This document shows positions 47,426 through 56,349 of a DNA stretch of 64,000 bases, in pieces. Location: contig NZ_JACPOF010000020.1 in NCBI RefSeq assembly GCF_016185115.1, forward strand, positions 248,001 to 312,000, in the 5' to 3' direction. The notes under the pieces were generated by a model that was given only the letters and a program-made list of their open reading frames with translations, was not told the DNA's origin and searched no databases. Each line of letters begins with the position of its first letter. Position 1 is the stretch's first letter. Source of the stretch: Polaromonas sp. (lineage in GTDB: Bacteria > Pseudomonadota > Gammaproteobacteria > Burkholderiales > Burkholderiaceae_C). Position numbers and translations under genes: made by a program.

Positions 47426-48394
47426 ATGGCAGCAAATCTGGATGGTCAACTCGTCGTCGCAATCTCCTCGCGCGCGCTGTTTGACTTTGAAGAAGAAAAC
47501 CGCATCTTTGAAAGCGGCCTGGCGGCACCACCCGTACCGGGCGCGAAAAAAGATGCGGCCTACATGAAGCTGCAGCTTGACCGGCTGGATGTCCCCGCCA
47601 AACCCGGCGTGGCCTTCTCGCTGGTCAAAAAACTGCTGGCTTTCAATGAAGTCCCCGAGCAGCAGGGTGAGCCGGCGGCAGCGAGCCCGCCGCAACAGCG
47701 CGTTGAAGTGGTCATCCTGTCGCGCAATGACCCGGTCTCGGGCATGCGTGTCTTTCGCTCGGCGCAGCACTACGGCCTCAACATACAGCGCGGCACCTTC
47801 AACCGGGGCGAAGCGCCCTGGCGCTACCTCAAACCCCTGCATGCCAACCTGTTTTTGTCTGCCCATTTGAGCGACGTTCGCGATGCGCTGGCTGCCGGTG
47901 TGCCTGCCGCGCAGGTCTACCCCCATTCCGCACGCGCCAGTGATGCACACCCGAACGAAGTGCGCATTGCTTTTGACGGTGATGCGGTGCTGTTCTCCGA
48001 CGAGGCGGAGCGCGTGTTCCAGACCGGCGGCCTTAACGCCTTCCAGCAGCATGAGCGCGACAAGGCTTCGCAGCCCCTGCTGGCCGGGCCATTCAAGCCG
48101 CTGCTCGAAGCACTGCACCGCCTGCAGCAGGCCGGCACATCGCACATGCGCATTCGCACCGCGCTGGTCACCGCCCGCAGCGCCCCCGCACATGAGCGCG
48201 CCATCCGCACGCTGATGGACTGGAACATCGAAGTCGATGAAGCCATGTTCCTGGGCGGACTGGCCAAGGGAGAATTTTTGCGCGAATTCGAACCCGATTT
48301 CTTCTTTGACGACCAGACCGGCCACGTCAATGCCGCGGCCGAACACGTGCCTGCCGGCCATGTAGCCAGCGGCGTTTCAAACCAGCTTTACTGA
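47426..48394 (+). CDS. 5'-nucleotidase (cytosolic 5'-nucleotidase 1A-type)
   Basis: A 322-residue HAD-related nucleotidase. It starts MAANLDGQLVVAISSRALFD and contains VVILSRNDPVSGMRVFRSA and RIAFDGDAVLFSDEAERVF, the DGD motif of the active site. It probably removes phosphate from nucleoside monophosphates. Placement after cobC could mean use on nucleotide products, but that is speculation. Confidence 0.85.
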   Translation: MAANLDGQLVVAISSRALFDFEEENRIFESGLAAPPVPGAKKDAAYMKLQLDRLDVPAKPGVAFSLVKKLLAFNEVPEQQGEPAAASPPQQRVEVVILSRNDPVSGMRVFRSAQHYGLNIQRGTFNRGEAPWRYLKPLHANLFLSAHLSDVRDALAAGVPAAQVYPHSARASDAHPNEVRIAFDGDAVLFSDEAERVFQTGGLNAFQQHERDKASQPLLAGPFKPLLEALHRLQQAGTSHMRIRTALVTARSAPAHERAIRTLMDWNIEVDEAMFLGGLAKGEFLREFEPDFFFDDQTGHVNAAAEHVPAGHVASGVSNQLY

Positions 48395-48437
48395 GGCCTG
48401 TTCAAGCCTTCACACACCCTCAAGATCGGATACCAGC

Positions 48438-50273
48438 GTGAACCAGCCAATACGGCCAGCGGGCCTGCTCGCCAGATTCAGTTCCTTCACAACTTTTGCC
48501 AGAAGGGTAGGGGCACTTGCTGCACCCTATTTCAGGTCAGAGGACAAATGGAAGGCGCGTGGCCTGCTGCTGGCCATCGTGCTGCTCAACCTCGGCACGG
48601 TTTACATGGCCGTGCAGTTCAATGACTGGTACCGGGTGTTTTATGACGCGCTTGAAAAACGCGACCAGGCCGTTTTCTGGCAGCAGATGGGCCGCTTCAG
48701 TTACCTGGCCTTCGGGGCCATCATCATTGCGGTCTACAAGTTCTACCTGACACAGCTGCTGCAGGTGCGCTGGCGTTCATGGATGACGCGCGACTACCTG
48801 CGCCGATGGCTGTCCAACCATGCTTTCTACAAGATGGAGCTGGCCCGCTTTTCAGCCCAGACGGACGTGAATGCAAGCCCGGACAACCCCGACCAGCGTA
48901 TTCAGGAAGACGTGCACTCGTTCACCACCTCCACCATTTCGCTGAGCATGGGCCTGCTCAACTCGGTCGTGACGCTGACCAGTTTTGTCGGCATTCTCTG
49001 GGCATTGTCGGGCTCTTTCGGCTTCACCGTGGGTGGCAACACCTACACCATTCCCGGTTTTATGGTCTGGGCCGCCATCGCCTACTGCCTCGTCGGCAGC
49101 GTGCTCACGCATTACATAGGCCGCGCGCTGATCAGGCTCAACTTCACGCAGCAGCGCCTTGAAGCGAACTTCCGCCACCACATGGTGCGCGTTCGCGAGT
49201 ACAGCGAATCCATTGCCCTCGACCGCGGCGAGACCGTGGAGCGCAGCCAGCTCGACGGCCGTTTTGGCGCAGTACTTGGCAACTACATCCAGCTGATACG
49301 CGCCAACAAAAAGCTCATCTGGTTCCAGAGTTTTTTCGGCCAGGCCGCCGTGATCTTCCCCTTCATCGTGGCAGCCCCGCGCTTTTTCAGCGGCGCCATA
49401 CAGCTCGGCCAGCTGATCCAGATTTCTTCGGCCTTCGGCAAGGTGCAGGATTCACTCAGCTGGTTTGTCGACAGTTACGACAGCCTGGCCAGCTGGCGCG
49501 CCACCACGGACCGCCTGACCAGTTTTGAAGACAGCATGGCAGCCATAGACCAGCAGGCCCGGACCCGGACCCGGGCGACGGTTGACGGCGTCGCGGGCAG
49601 CGCAGTCGCACCGCTGGGCGCAGACAGCCTTTCCACCGAAGGCCTGAGCATCAAGCTGCCCTCAGGCCAGACCCTGCTGGGCGACCTCACACTCACTGCA
49701 CGCGCAGGCGACAGCGTGCTGGTCAAGGGCCCGTCTGGCAGCGGCAAGTCCACGCTGTTCCGCGCCCTTGCCGGCATCTGGCCTTTTTCAGAAGGCAAAC
49801 GCCATCTCCCGCCAGACACCATGTTCATACCCCAGCGCCCCTACTTTCCCGACGGCTCCCTGCGTGACGCCCTGGCTTACCCGCAGTCCGCCATGCAGTA
49901 CACCGATGAGGCACTCAAACAGGTGCTGACAGATGCCCTGCTGCCGAAACTGGCCAGCCGGCTGGACGACAGCGACGCATGGAGCCAGAAGCTGTCAGGC
50001 GGGGAACAGCAAAGGCTGGCCATTGCACGCGTGCTTCTGAAAAAGCCCCGCTGGATATTTGCCGATGAAGCGACAGCCGCGCTTGACGAGGCTGCAGAAA
50101 AAACGCTGTATGAAAAACTGCAGGCCCATCTTCATGCCGTGCATGGCGGTATGGTGTCGATTGCGCACCGGCCAAGCGTTGCGGCCTTCCACAACCGCCA
50201 GTGGGAGCTGGTGCCCCAGCCAGAAGGTTCGCCCGCACGTTACAACCTGCATGAACGCTCACTGTCGGCATGA
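48438..50273 (+). CDS. ABC transporter ATP-binding/permease protein, SbmA/BacA-like (YddA type)
   Basis: A 611-residue fused half-transporter. The N-terminal membrane domain (about residues 30-340) has the SbmA/BacA pattern: MAVQFNDWYRVFYDALEKRD, WRSWMTRDYLRRWL and DNPDQRIQEDVHSFT. The C-terminal ATPase has Walker A GPSGSGKSTLFRALAG, signature LSGGEQQRLAIARVLL and Walker B WIFADEATAALDE. Relatives move peptides, cobalamin or very long fatty acids (Rv1819c, BacA). The neighbouring cobTSC genes make a corrinoid substrate worth considering. Confidence 0.9.
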   Translation: MNQPIRPAGLLARFSSFTTFARRVGALAAPYFRSEDKWKARGLLLAIVLLNLGTVYMAVQFNDWYRVFYDALEKRDQAVFWQQMGRFSYLAFGAIIIAVYKFYLTQLLQVRWRSWMTRDYLRRWLSNHAFYKMELARFSAQTDVNASPDNPDQRIQEDVHSFTTSTISLSMGLLNSVVTLTSFVGILWALSGSFGFTVGGNTYTIPGFMVWAAIAYCLVGSVLTHYIGRALIRLNFTQQRLEANFRHHMVRVREYSESIALDRGETVERSQLDGRFGAVLGNYIQLIRANKKLIWFQSFFGQAAVIFPFIVAAPRFFSGAIQLGQLIQISSAFGKVQDSLSWFVDSYDSLASWRATTDRLTSFEDSMAAIDQQARTRTRATVDGVAGSAVAPLGADSLSTEGLSIKLPSGQTLLGDLTLTARAGDSVLVKGPSGSGKSTLFRALAGIWPFSEGKRHLPPDTMFIPQRPYFPDGSLRDALAYPQSAMQYTDEALKQVLTDALLPKLASRLDDSDAWSQKLSGGEQQRLAIARVLLKKPRWIFADEATAALDEAAEKTLYEKLQAHLHAVHGGMVSIAHRPSVAAFHNRQWELVPQPEGSPARYNLHERSLSA

Positions 50274-50320
50274 CCCACCACAAGCAGCCACCGATTGAAA
50301 CCCTCCTGAAAAGTCACTGA

Positions 50321-51946
50321 ATGCCAGAGGAACTACAGCAGCCCGCCAGCGCCACGCCGGTCACGCCCGAAAAGCTCTCGGCCTGGGATCCCATCAAGGT
50401 CCCGGTCTTCCGCATGCTGTGGCTGACCTGGCTCACAGCCAACACCTGCATGTGGATGAACGACGTCGCCGCCGCCTGGCTGATGACGTCCATGACCACA
50501 TCGCCGATCTGGGTGGCACTGGTGCAGACCGCGTCCACGCTGCCTGTGTTCATGCTGGGCCTGCCCAGCGGCGCACTGGCAGACATCCTGGACCGCAGGC
50601 GCTACTTCATCATGACCCAGTTCTGGGTCGCTGTCGTCGCCGTGCTTTTGTGCATCGTGGTCATCTCCGGTGTCATGACGCCGCCCCTGCTGCTGGCCCT
50701 GACCTTTGCCAATGGCGTGGGCCTGGCCATGCGCTGGCCGGTGTTCGCCGCCATCGTGCCCGAACTGGTCAAACGCGCGCACCTGCCTGCGGCGCTGGCC
50801 CTCAACGGCGTGGCCATGAATGCCTCGCGCATCATCGGCCCGCTGCTGGCCGGCGCCATCATTGCCAGCGCCGGTACCGAATATGTTTTTGTGCTGAACG
50901 CCGTGCTGTCGGTCATCTCGGGGCTTGTCATCATGCGCTGGCGCCGCGCCCACACGCCCAACCCGCTGGGCCGCGAGCGCCTGGTCAGCGCCATACGTGT
51001 TGGCGTGCAGTTCGTCATGCAGTCCAACCGCCTGCGTGCGGTGCTGGTGCAGGTGTCGCTCTTCTTTTTGCATTCCACTGCCCTGCTGGCCCTGTTGCCG
51101 CTGATCGCCCGCAACCTGCATGGCGGCGATGCCGGCACCTTCACGCTGCTGCTGGCCTCCATGGGCGTGGGCGCGATTGTGGCGGCGCTCAACCTGTCGC
51201 GCATGCGGCAACTCATGCCGCGCGACACCCTGGTCCTGCGCTCGACCATGCTGCAGTCGGTGGTGACCGTCATCGTCGCGTTTTCGCCCAACATCTATAT
51301 CGCCGTACCGGCCATGGTGCTCAACGGCGCCGCGTGGATTGTCTGCGCCAATTCACTCAGCGTCTCGGCACAGCTGTCGCTGCCCGACTGGGTGCGCGCA
51401 CGCGGCATGTCCATCTACCAGATGGCCATCATGGGTGCCAGCGCGGCTGGTGCTGCCCTGTGGGGGCAGATATCAACCATGAGCACGGTGGCCACAGGCC
51501 TGACGGTCGCGGCCATCAGCGGCACCGTCACCATGCTGATAGCGCAGAAGCGCCTGGGCGACCTCAGCATTGAAGAAGACCTGACGCCCTCACGCGACTT
51601 CAAGGTGCCCGAGCATGCGGCGCCCGGCATCGGCCAGGTGGTGGTCACGATTGAATACCTGATTGATCCCATGCGCAGCACGGAATTCCACGCACTCATG
51701 CACGAGAGCCGGCGCAGCCGCCTGCGTCAGGGCGCCCTGCAGTGGGAACTGCTGCGCGACATCGGCAAGCCCGGGCGTTATGTGGAGCAGATCATCGACG
51801 AGTCATGGACAGAACACCTGCGCCGCTTCGACCGCGTGACCGCCAGCGATGTGTCACTGCGCGAGCGCAAGCTGGCGTTTCACATTGGCGAAGAGCCGCC
51901 GCTGGTCACCCGGCACATCGTTGAGGATGTATTACGGCATCCGTAA
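50321..51946 (+). CDS. MFS transporter with C-terminal ABM-like domain (MFS_3/TMS type)
   Basis: A 541-residue protein: about eleven to twelve helices over the first 400 residues (A-motif region SGALADILDRRRYF), then a soluble tail (EYLIDPMRSTEFHALMHESR to RFDRVTASDVSLRERKL) resembling the antibiotic biosynthesis monooxygenase fold found at the end of this MFS subfamily. Substrate unknown; likely an exporter. It ends just before a short REP-like hairpin. Confidence 0.87.
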   Translation: MPEELQQPASATPVTPEKLSAWDPIKVPVFRMLWLTWLTANTCMWMNDVAAAWLMTSMTTSPIWVALVQTASTLPVFMLGLPSGALADILDRRRYFIMTQFWVAVVAVLLCIVVISGVMTPPLLLALTFANGVGLAMRWPVFAAIVPELVKRAHLPAALALNGVAMNASRIIGPLLAGAIIASAGTEYVFVLNAVLSVISGLVIMRWRRAHTPNPLGRERLVSAIRVGVQFVMQSNRLRAVLVQVSLFFLHSTALLALLPLIARNLHGGDAGTFTLLLASMGVGAIVAALNLSRMRQLMPRDTLVLRSTMLQSVVTVIVAFSPNIYIAVPAMVLNGAAWIVCANSLSVSAQLSLPDWVRARGMSIYQMAIMGASAAGAALWGQISTMSTVATGLTVAAISGTVTMLIAQKRLGDLSIEEDLTPSRDFKVPEHAAPGIGQVVVTIEYLIDPMRSTEFHALMHESRRSRLRQGALQWELLRDIGKPGRYVEQIIDESWTEHLRRFDRVTASDVSLRERKLAFHIGEEPPLVTRHIVEDVLRHP

Positions 51947-51960
51947 CCACTACGAGTGTC

Positions 51961-51981
51961 ATCCCGGACTCGATCCGGGAT
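51961..51981. repeat. REP-like hairpin after the MFS gene
   Basis: ATCCCGGA, loop CTCGA, TCCGGGAT: a perfect 8-bp stem. Similar words are common dispersed hairpins in proteobacteria. It lies between convergent genes (MFS and queC) without a T-run, so it may be a REP unit or an RNA-end structure. Confidence 0.5.
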
Positions 51982-52014
51982 CCATCCCCGCCACGTTGTG
52001 AGCGTGGGGCTACC

Positions 52015-52716
52015 TCAAATCTGCCGTTCCATGTAATTTTTGAAGCCCCTTGCGCGCAGTTCGCAGGCCGGGCAGGTCCCGCAGCCATAACCCCACGCAT
52101 GGCGGTGCTTGCGGTCGCCGAGGTAGCAGGTATGTGTGTGCTCCACGATGAGGTCGACCAGCGGCTGGCCGCCGAGTGAATGCGCCATGGCCCAGGTGTC
52201 GGCCTTGTCTATCCACATCAAGGGCGTCTCGATCAGAAAACGCTTGTCCATGCCCAGCGACAGCGCCAGCTGCATCGCCTTCATGGTGTCATCGCGGCAA
52301 TCGGGGTAACCTGAAAAATCGGTTTCGCACACACCCGTCACCAGCACCTGAAGGTCACGCCGGTAAGCCAGCGCGGCAGCCAGCGTGAGAAAAAGCAGGT
52401 TGCGGCCGGGCACAAAGGTGTTGGGCAGGCCGGAGCTTTCCATCTTGAAAGCGACATCGCGCGTGAGTGATGTGTCACTCACCTGCCCCAGCACGGCCAG
52501 GTCCAGCATGTGGTCTTCACCGAGCTTGTGCGCCCACTGCGGAAACTGCGCCTTGATCTCACGCAGCACATTGAGCCGGGCCTCCAGCTCAACAATATGC
52601 CGCTGGCCGTAGTCAAAAGCCACGGTCTCGACACGCGCGTATTTCGAGAGGGCCTGCGCAAGGCAGGTGGTCGAGTCCTGGCCGCCGGAAAAAAGAACGA
52701 GTGCGGAAGTATGCAT
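52015..52716 (-). CDS. queC: 7-cyano-7-deazaguanine synthase
   Basis: A 233-residue enzyme making preQ0, the queuosine precursor, from CDG. The PP-loop is [17 protein letters not shown]. The zinc cysteines are in [22 protein letters not shown]. The ATG at 52716 ([11 protein letters not shown]) is chosen; a GTG six codons upstream is possible. No other que gene is near, and no preQ1 riboswitch was recognised in the 97 bases upstream. Confidence 0.94.
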   Translation of the reverse strand: MHTSALVLFSGGQDSTTCLAQALSKYARVETVAFDYGQRHIVELEARLNVLREIKAQFPQWAHKLGEDHMLDLAVLGQVSDTSLTRDVAFKMESSGLPNTFVPGRNLLFLTLAAALAYRRDLQVLVTGVCETDFSGYPDCRDDTMKAMQLALSLGMDKRFLIETPLMWIDKADTWAMAHSLGGQPLVDLIVEHTHTCYLGDRKHRHAWGYGCGTCPACELRARGFKNYMERQI

Positions 52717-52813
52717 GGGCAGATTTTCGCTCACCCCGAAAAACAGGCTTTTTGCACCCCGGTCTGCTGCGATGGCCCAGGACGCATACGCGGCCTTCGC
52801 CCGACGTCAGGCC

Positions 52814-53665
52814 TCAGTCACAAGGCTCCAGCGCCAGCAGGCCGGTGGCGGTATTTGAAATCGGTATGTGGTAATTGCTGTGCACCTTGCGAACGGCAGG
52901 GCTGGCGCCCGTGCTCAGGGCAGCGCGCATGGCCAGCCACATCAGCAACTCAATGCCCTGTGTACCGGCCTTGCGGACCAGCTCGGTGGTGCTGAACTGG
53001 GTGGCCCACTCAGGATTGGAGAGCAGGCTGTCCATGAACTGGAGGTCAAAACCCTTGTTGATGAACCCGGCACGTTCCCCATCGAGCTGATGCGACAGGC
53101 CACCCGAAGCAATCACCGCCACTTTTTTGTCGCTGTCCCAGGCCCTGATGGCATCGCCCACAGCCTTGCCCAGCGCGTAGCAACGCTTTGCAGACGGCAA
53201 GGGGAACTGCACGGTGTTGATGCACACCGGCACGATGGCGACCGGACACGCATCGCCCGGCCACAAAAGCTTGAGCGGCAGGGTGCAGGCGTGGTCAACC
53301 AGCATCTCCTGGCAGGTGGTGATGTCAAACTCCTGCCCGACCAGTGTGTTGATGATTTGCCACGACAGATCCACCTCACCCCTGAAAGGCGGCAGTGTCG
53401 GTATGCCCCAGCCCTCGTCGGCGTTCTCGTACTGCGCCGCTGCACCCACTGCAAACGTCGGCATCTTGTCGAGGAAGAAGTTGAGGCCGTGGTCGTTGTA
53501 AAACATCACCACCACATCCGGCCGGGTTCTGGCCAGCCAGTCGTGCACCGGCGGGAAACCGTCGAAAAAGGGTGCCCAGTACGGGTCTTTCTGCAGGCCC
53601 TTGTGGATGGCGCCACCGATTGCCGGGATGTGTGAGGTGGCGATGCCGCCTATGAGTTGTGCCAT
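52814..53665 (-). CDS. Class III extradiol ring-cleavage dioxygenase, LigB/beta subunit type
   Basis: A 283-residue dioxygenase subunit. The Fe(II) ligands line up with LigB: His12 (ATSHIPAIGG), His59 (FYNDHGLNF), Glu239 (GTQGIELLMW), and the acid-base His192 (GGLSHQL). This points to protocatechuate 4,5-, gallate- or related cleavage. It follows the alpha-type gene after 19 bases. No other ring-cleavage pathway genes (semialdehyde dehydrogenase, hydrolase, aldolase) are in the window, so the substrate remains open. Confidence 0.85.
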   Translation of the reverse strand: MAQLIGGIATSHIPAIGGAIHKGLQKDPYWAPFFDGFPPVHDWLARTRPDVVVMFYNDHGLNFFLDKMPTFAVGAAAQYENADEGWGIPTLPPFRGEVDLSWQIINTLVGQEFDITTCQEMLVDHACTLPLKLLWPGDACPVAIVPVCINTVQFPLPSAKRCYALGKAVGDAIRAWDSDKKVAVIASGGLSHQLDGERAGFINKGFDLQFMDSLLSNPEWATQFSTTELVRKAGTQGIELLMWLAMRAALSTGASPAVRKVHSNYHIPISNTATGLLALEPCD

Positions 53666-53684
53666 GACATTTTCCTTTGGTTGA

Positions 53685-54038
53685 TCAGCGGCCAGCCGCC
53701 AGCAGACGCGCCTTGAACTCTTCCACCGACACGCCGGTCTGCTGCGCGCCAATGTCCTGCATGTTCAGCCCGAAGATACCCGCGAACTTGGCCAGGTAGT
53801 ACGCATTGCCGCCTGCGGCGATCAGGTCAAGAACGGAGCGCGAACGTATGGCCGCAGCCTGCGGCTCCGTCAGCTTGTAGCGGCGCATGTAAGCCTCCTC
53901 GTCCTCCAGGAAAGCGTCACGGTTGGCCTGCGAGTTGAATGAAAAGCACATGCGGTTCAGCGCATAGCCTTTTCTGGCCTGTTCGCCATCAAACAGGGTT
54001 GTGCCGGGAATGGCTCCGGTGGCCGGGGTGGTGCTCAT
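53685..54038 (-). CDS. Extradiol dioxygenase LigA/alpha subunit type
   Basis: A 117-residue helical subunit of a LigAB-type enzyme. It matches the LigA pattern: GYALNRMCFSFNSQANRDAF, LTEPQAAAIRSRSVLDLIAAGGNAYYLAKFA. AAGGAG lies six bases before the ATG at 54038. It is read first, then the beta subunit, and is divergent from the LysR gene, which probably controls it. Confidence 0.85.
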   Translation of the reverse strand: MSTTPATGAIPGTTLFDGEQARKGYALNRMCFSFNSQANRDAFLEDEEAYMRRYKLTEPQAAAIRSRSVLDLIAAGGNAYYLAKFAGIFGLNMQDIGAQQTGVSVEEFKARLLAAGR

Positions 54039-54063
54039 GCGTCGCTCCTTTTTTGACTGTCTG

Positions 54064-54077
54064 TTGATCGTCGTCAA
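54064..54077. promoter_or_regulatory. Possible LysR-type operator
   Basis: TTGA, six bases, TCAA, a dyad that contains the T-N11-A pattern of LysR-type boxes, lying between the divergent dioxygenase and LysR genes (26 bases before the alpha-subunit start). Confidence 0.4.
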
Positions 54078-54133
54078 ACCCGAGTGTGGGCCGCCCATTG
54101 CCAAAGATAAACAGCGGTTTCATGATGGGTTGC

Positions 54134-55057
54134 ATGAGCAAATTCGATTACTCGCAACTTGATGGCCGGCTTTTGAAGCTGCTGCTCGCGGTGATGGAAA
54201 CCGGCTCCATCACCAGGGCCGCAGAGCAGCTTGGCGTCACCCAGTCGGCGGTGAGCCACCTGCTGGACAAGCTGCGCGGCATCGTCGGCGACCCGCTGTT
54301 CGTCAAGTCGGGGCGCGGCATCGTGGCAACGGATCGCGCCCAGGCTCTGGCCATACCGGCGCGAGAGCTGTTGTCTGCAATGGAGCATTTCGCGACATCG
54401 GGACCGTTCAATCCGGCACACTGGCAAACCACCTTCACCATTGCCGCCAATGATTTCCAGCGTGATGTGCTGCTGCCGCCGCTGATGGCCAGACTCCGGG
54501 ACAAGGCGCCCGGGGTTTCGCTTCGGGTGATCCCGTCCGACATCCCGGATCTGGACATGCTACGCCATGAAAGCTGCCAGCTCGTGATCAGCCCCCGCCC
54601 GCCCGATGGCGCAGACATTTTGCAGAAGCGCCTGTTTGAAGATGAATACCGCGTTTTTTACGATGCCGACCAGCGCCTGCCGCCGGTGACGCGTGAAGAC
54701 TATCTTTCAGCGGAGCATGTGACGGTGATGTACGGGCCGCACCGCCACCTTGACCTGGACCAATGGCTTGAGGCGCAGGGCATCAAACGCAACTTCAGGG
54801 TGATGGTGCCCGGCTTCGCCGGCCTGCCGTCGTTCATTCGGGGCACTCCGCTTGTCACGACGGTTCCCGGGCTGCTTCGCACCGGCCTGCTCCACGGCCT
54901 GGCCAGTGCCCAGGTGCCCGTGCCCTGCCCCACCATGCCCATGTACATGATCTGGCACAAACGCCACCAGCATGACGCCGCGCACCGCTGGCTGCGCGGC
55001 GAACTGGAAGCAGCGGCGCCCCGGCTTGCCCCTGGCGGCAGCGGCTCATCAAAATAG
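54134..55057 (+). CDS. LysR family transcriptional regulator
   Basis: A 307-residue regulator. The N-terminal winged HTH is at residues 5-65, with LLAVMETGSITRAAEQLGVTQSAVSHLLDKLR. The C-terminal substrate-binding domain starts near FTIAANDFQRDVLLPPLMAR. Several ATGs lie close (54122, 54125, 54134); I take 54134 (MSKFDYSQLDG). The sequence resembles the NodD/PcpR-like group. It probably senses an aromatic acid and controls the divergent ligA/ligB-type genes. Confidence 0.88.
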   Translation: MSKFDYSQLDGRLLKLLLAVMETGSITRAAEQLGVTQSAVSHLLDKLRGIVGDPLFVKSGRGIVATDRAQALAIPARELLSAMEHFATSGPFNPAHWQTTFTIAANDFQRDVLLPPLMARLRDKAPGVSLRVIPSDIPDLDMLRHESCQLVISPRPPDGADILQKRLFEDEYRVFYDADQRLPPVTREDYLSAEHVTVMYGPHRHLDLDQWLEAQGIKRNFRVMVPGFAGLPSFIRGTPLVTTVPGLLRTGLLHGLASAQVPVPCPTMPMYMIWHKRHQHDAAHRWLRGELEAAAPRLAPGGSGSSK

Positions 55058-55110
55058 CGCCCAAGCCCCGGGCCGATAACAGGCTGTTTCTGGCAGCTGG
55101 CGTCAAAACC

Positions 55111-55260
55111 AAATGTTAATATGGAAGTTAACATTTTGGGGGTTCAGGGCCTTCAGCCCCTCAAAAAACGACTTCCAGGCCGTTTTTGGGCGGTTTTCAG
55201 GTGCCAAATTGGGCTACAGACCAATAGGTACGCACGTGAGCAGCTATAAATACCATAGCA
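55111..55260 (+). repeat. Dispersed intergenic repeat, copy B
   Basis: The best partner of copy A. It begins with AAATGTTAA...TTAACATTT (9-bp stem, 55111-55136) and ends in AGCTATAAATACCATAGC. Same length and orientation as 31599-31744. It fills most of the 260-base gap between the LysR and arginase genes. An open frame of 60 codons crossing it also has a counterpart in copy A, though without an ATG there. Confidence 0.75.
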
Positions 55261-55317
55261 TCACAAAGCAACTCCCGGGCAGTCATCCGGCTTGACCAGA
55301 CCTCGCCGACCGGGACA

Positions 55318-56259
55318 ATGCACCCAATGCCTCTCCCACATTCGCCTCGTCCACACGCCATCAGCCTCATAGGTGCGCCCACCGACGTTGGCGCCAGCAC
55401 CCGCGGCGCAGGCATGGGGCCAGACGCGCTGCGCGTGGCGGGCCTGGTCGAGGCACTGCGCGCCAGCAAGCTCAACGTCACCGACCTCGGCAACCTCGCC
55501 GGCCCGCCCAACCCGTGGGCGCAACCCGTCGCAGGCGTACGCCACCTGGATGAAGTCGTGGCCTGGAACCGTGCCGTGTTTGACGCTGTGGGCAACGCGC
55601 TCAGTGCTGGCCAGACGCCGCTGCTCATGGGTGGCGACCACTGCCTGGCGATAGGCTCCATCAGCGCCGTTGCACGACACTGCCGCCAGCAGGGCAAGCA
55701 GCTGCGCGTGATCTGGCTGGATGCCCACACCGACATCAACACCGAAGCCACCAGCCCCAGCGGCAACCTGCACGGCATGCCCGTCGCCTGCCTGCTCGGC
55801 CACGGCCCCGCAGCCCTCACAGGCTGGAGCGGCCAGCAGGCTGCGCTGGCCCCCAATGACATCGCCTTCATCGGCATACGCAGCGTAGACGCCGAAGAAA
55901 AGCAGGCCATCAAACAGCTCGGCCTGCAGGTCTACGACATGCGCCACCTCGACGAACACGGCATGCGCAACACCATGACCGAAGCCCTGCACGGCGTCGA
56001 CGAGAACACCCACCTGCACGTCAGCTTCGACCTTGATTGCCTGGACCCGCTGGAAGCCCCCGGCACAGGCACAGGCGTGCGCGGCGGCCCCACCTACCGC
56101 GAGATGCAGCTCTGCATGGAGATGATTGCCGACACCGGGCGGCTGGCATCACTTGATGTGGTCGAGATCAACCCGGCGCTTGATGTGCGCAACCGCACGG
56201 CTGAACTGGCGGTTGAATTTGTACTCAGTTTGTTTGGCGCATCCACGCTGGTGCGTTAG
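55318..56259 (+). CDS. rocF: Arginase
   Basis: A 313-residue ureohydrolase converting arginine to ornithine and urea. The manganese ligands are in GGDHCLAIGS, WLDAHTDINT and SFDLDCLDP; EINPALDVRNRTAELAVEF is the family C-terminus. The start could be ATG 55318 or 55327. Upstream is repeat copy B. Base composition is still host-like (about 67% GC in a counted 60-base sample), in contrast with the next two genes. Confidence 0.93.
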   Translation: MHPMPLPHSPRPHAISLIGAPTDVGASTRGAGMGPDALRVAGLVEALRASKLNVTDLGNLAGPPNPWAQPVAGVRHLDEVVAWNRAVFDAVGNALSAGQTPLLMGGDHCLAIGSISAVARHCRQQGKQLRVIWLDAHTDINTEATSPSGNLHGMPVACLLGHGPAALTGWSGQQAALAPNDIAFIGIRSVDAEEKQAIKQLGLQVYDMRHLDEHGMRNTMTEALHGVDENTHLHVSFDLDCLDPLEAPGTGTGVRGGPTYREMQLCMEMIADTGRLASLDVVEINPALDVRNRTAELAVEFVLSLFGASTLVR

Positions 56260-56314
56260 GGATTAGACCTGCGGGCGCTCGATAGTCTTTATCCCCATAG
56301 ACAACTCACCAAAG

Positions 56315-56330
56315 CATATGTAACCATATG
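56315..56330. promoter_or_regulatory. Paired CATATG motif before the ParB-like gene
   Basis: CATATG-TAAC-CATATG lies 20 bases before the start of the ParB-like gene in the AT-rich entry to the GC-poor cassette. Two 6-bp palindromes spaced by four bases suggest an operator or a methylation-sensitive site. This is pattern only. Confidence 0.3.
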
Positions 56331-56349
56331 TCTCTTTTAGAGGGGCGAT

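Noticed and set aside
50419..51573. 384-codon plus-strand frame inside the MFS gene
   Set aside because: His/Arg/Ala/Gly-rich out-of-frame translation of a clear transporter gene.
55113..55295. 60-codon frame, with a related 95-codon frame at 31447-31734, as a small gene family
   Set aside because: The similarity comes from the nucleotide repeat. Copy A has no ATG at the matching place and the frames run into unrelated flanks. Kept only as a remark in the repeat finding.
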